From: Hyphomicrobiaceae bacterium
GTDB lineage: Bacteria > Pseudomonadota > Alphaproteobacteria > Rhizobiales > Hyphomicrobiaceae
Assembly (NCBI GenBank): GCA_021775715.1
Contig: JAJFHI010000308.1
Coordinates: 1-15,532, forward strand
Reading direction: 5' to 3'
Length of the DNA stretch: 15,532 nucleotides
Shown one piece after another: positions 13,920-15,532 of this stretch (positions are counted from its first letter, which is position 1; each line of letters begins with the position of its first letter). Under the pieces are notes generated by a model. That model did no database searches, was not told the origin of the DNA, and was given only the letters and a program-made list of their open reading frames with translations. A program made the position numbers and the translations under genes.

Positions 13920-15093
13920 TCAGTCTTCTATACGGCCGTGGCTGATCGTCCTTGGGCTAGCCATGGCACCTGCGGTCGGCAACGGATTTGCACGCTTTGC
14001 CTATGGTCTGTTGTTGCCAGCAATGCGTGAAGACCTGGGCTGGAATTATACTGAAGCCGGGTGGATCGGTACGGCGAACGCTATTGGATACTTTATCGGT
14101 GCGATCCTTGCTCTAAAAATCATTCGCCAGGTGTCACCAGCGCGAATATTTTTACAAGGTATGGTTTGGACTGCCGTCGCTTTGTTGCTATCAGGCATCA
14201 CAAGCGATTTCTGGATGCTGACCGTTTTGCGCATCGTCACCGGCATCACAGGTGCCGTGATCTTTATTGCTGGCGGCGCGTTGGCATCGACGTTGTTTCG
14301 CGATAACCCATCCCGCAGCGCACTCGCCATCGCTGTGTATTTCGGCGGAGGCGGATTGGGTGTGCTGCTTTCGGGCATTCTTATACCGATCCTGTTTGAC
14401 CATTTAGGACCGCTGGCGTGGTCGGAAGCCTGGCTGGTGCTTGGTGCTCTGAGCGCCCTGGCCGTAGTGCCGTCCTATGCCGCCATCTCTGCATTGCGCA
14501 TCCCCGCACCAGCACCCCAGCCCGCGGTTCCGGCACGACTGCCGGTGCGCCGTTTGCTTGCATTGCTAATTGGCTACTTCACGTTTGGCGCCGGGTACAT
14601 TGTCTATATGACATTCCTGGTTGCGTGGATGCGTACCAATGGCGCCTCCACCGGATTGGTTTCGGCAACTTGGGCTATCATCGGCATCTCTATCATGGCG
14701 TCACCGTTCCTTTGGCGACCGGTATTGGCGGCCTCCCGCGGCGGCATGGCGCTGGCGTTGGCCTGCACAGCAACCGGCACCGGGACACTTCTACCATTGC
14801 TGTTTCCCGGACCTATCGGCGTATTAATATCAGCCGCTCTTTTTGGTTCCTCTATTTTTATCACGGCAAGCGCGGTCACAAGTTTCAGTCGCACATACCT
14901 AGCGGAAGAACTCTGGGGGCCTTCTGTCGCTCTCTTCACAATCGTTTTTGCCGTAGGACAAACAATTGGGCCGACCGTCGCCGGCCTAATCTCCGACCAA
15001 ACCAACACAGTCACGGTCGGATTGGCAGGTGCGGGCGTAATCCAATTGCTCGGTGCAATTGTCGCCACTCGGCAAAAGCCTTTGCTGCCTTGA
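13909..15093 (+). CDS. YbfB/YjiJ-family MFS transporter
   Basis: 394 residues, about twelve hydrophobic segments, inner membrane. The first helix carries the family signature GNGFARFAYGLLLPAMREDL followed by AGWIGTANAIGYFIGA; VAVYFGGGGLGVLLSG-like helix 5 and SDFWMLTVLRIVTGITGA also fit. Members are predicted secondary exporters or importers whose substrates are largely unknown. The ATG at 13909 is preferred over a TTG two codons earlier. No ribosome site is visible; a short upstream frame overlaps the start. It converges with the last gene of the window, 60 bases away, with no obvious terminator between them. Confidence 0.88.
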   Translation: MTSDQSSIRPWLIVLGLAMAPAVGNGFARFAYGLLLPAMREDLGWNYTEAGWIGTANAIGYFIGAILALKIIRQVSPARIFLQGMVWTAVALLLSGITSDFWMLTVLRIVTGITGAVIFIAGGALASTLFRDNPSRSALAIAVYFGGGGLGVLLSGILIPILFDHLGPLAWSEAWLVLGALSALAVVPSYAAISALRIPAPAPQPAVPARLPVRRLLALLIGYFTFGAGYIVYMTFLVAWMRTNGASTGLVSATWAIIGISIMASPFLWRPVLAASRGGMALALACTATGTGTLLPLLFPGPIGVLISAALFGSSIFITASAVTSFSRTYLAEELWGPSVALFTIVFAVGQTIGPTVAGLISDQTNTVTVGLAGAGVIQLLGAIVATRQKPLLP

Positions 15094-15153
15094 CAGCAGC
15101 GTTATTTGAAGCCGAGCATTGGCCGACCTGACACCAAATGCCGGGCGCACGCG

Positions 15154-15532
15154 TCAGCCGTCGTTCTCATCGGTACTGACTTCATTGAGCACGGCAAGAA
15201 GCGGCGTCAGGCCTTCGGCGTCTTCAAGCTTGAAAATCTCGATATCGGCCCGTGCATTTTCTTTCCATCCCGATATTTCCAACATTCGATGCGCTTTGGA
15301 AAACAAACCATGGTTGCGGATGACGGGCATCTCGTTGATTTCTTTTTTCTCGTCTTCTTGTAACCCAAGCTTATCAACCATAACCTTGCGCGCTTCGGTG
15401 ATATCGGTATCGCTAAGTTCCTGTTCTTCTGCTTTGAGCTTTTTGAATTCGTTGCGCTTGGGCCAACGCACAAGATCAAGATCACTCATCACTCCGGCAA
15501 GCTGATTCATTGCCAGCGCTTTTGCTGACTCG
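15154..15532 (-). CDS. Unrecognised acidic protein, probably cut by the window's right edge
   Basis: The frame is open from its TGA (15154-15156) to the edge of the window. An ATG at 15510 would give 118 residues, but it has no ribosome site, and the codons upstream (ESAKALA) continue the helical, protein-like pattern, so the real start may lie outside. ATG 15489 is another candidate. The visible part is charged and helical (NEFKKLKAEEQELSDTDITE), without membrane segments, cysteines or a signal peptide, and ends in the acidic STDENDG. I do not recognise the family. Confidence 0.6.
   Translation of the reverse strand, partial: ESAKALAMNQLAGVMSDLDLVRWPKRNEFKKLKAEEQELSDTDITEARKVMVDKLGLQEDEKKEINEMPVIRNHGLFSKAHRMLEISGWKENARADIEIFKLEDAEGLTPLLAVLNEVSTDENDG

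Noticed and set aside
14418..15131. 237-codon frame overlapping the second MFS gene
   Set aside because: Same strand, other frame; rich in Arg/His/Cys/Trp with no domain, whereas the MFS frame is a clear transporter.

Overview
The window looks like chromosomal DNA of an alphaproteobacterium, most likely a marine member of the Rhodobacterales. The reasons are the moderate GC content by eye, a DUF2793 surface protein of the kind carried by phages and gene transfer agents in that group, a WecA-type gene remnant, a DUF6471 gene and a YbfB-type MFS transporter. No rRNA, tRNA or CRISPR array was seen. The order is inferred from protein character only.

Left part (1-8.0 kb), ordinary metabolic and surface genes. 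The 3' part of a cyclopropane-fatty-acid synthase gene is followed by a small secreted SH3 protein. A leftward cluster budA (acetolactate decarboxylase) - MHS-type MFS transporter - spermidine-synthase-like protein comes next, with short gaps that suggest an operon. A 0.5 kb gap then precedes a rightward gmd-fcl pair, which makes GDP-L-fucose from GDP-mannose for surface polysaccharide. Convergent to fcl is a DUF2793 protein with a C1q-like C-terminus, resembling a phage or gene-transfer-agent fibre/spike.

Middle part (8.0-13.5 kb), accessory DNA. The apparently empty stretch 8.1-8.7 kb holds a badly decayed WecA/GT4-type undecaprenyl-phosphate sugar-1-phosphate transferase pseudogene, with several frameshifts and stops. 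A 26-bp sequence at its 5' end recurs, perfectly and inverted, at 13.44 kb. Between the two copies lie a coiled-coil/winged-helix protein, an AAA-type ATPase with a basic tail, a gluzincin-like (HEXXH) metallopeptidase, a frameshifted IS1595-family transposase, a DUF6471 gene behind an operator array, and a two-helix membrane protein overlapping it. The metallopeptidase and ATPase genes run in the same direction and are separated by an 18-bp perfect inverted repeat. They are the best candidate here for an undescribed functional module, but no function can be shown from the sequence.

Right part (13.5-15.5 kb). A mostly non-coding 0.54 kb stretch carries the second repeat copy and a minus-strand terminator-like hairpin. 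A YbfB/YjiJ-type MFS transporter follows, then a convergent, unrecognised gene that may run off the right edge.
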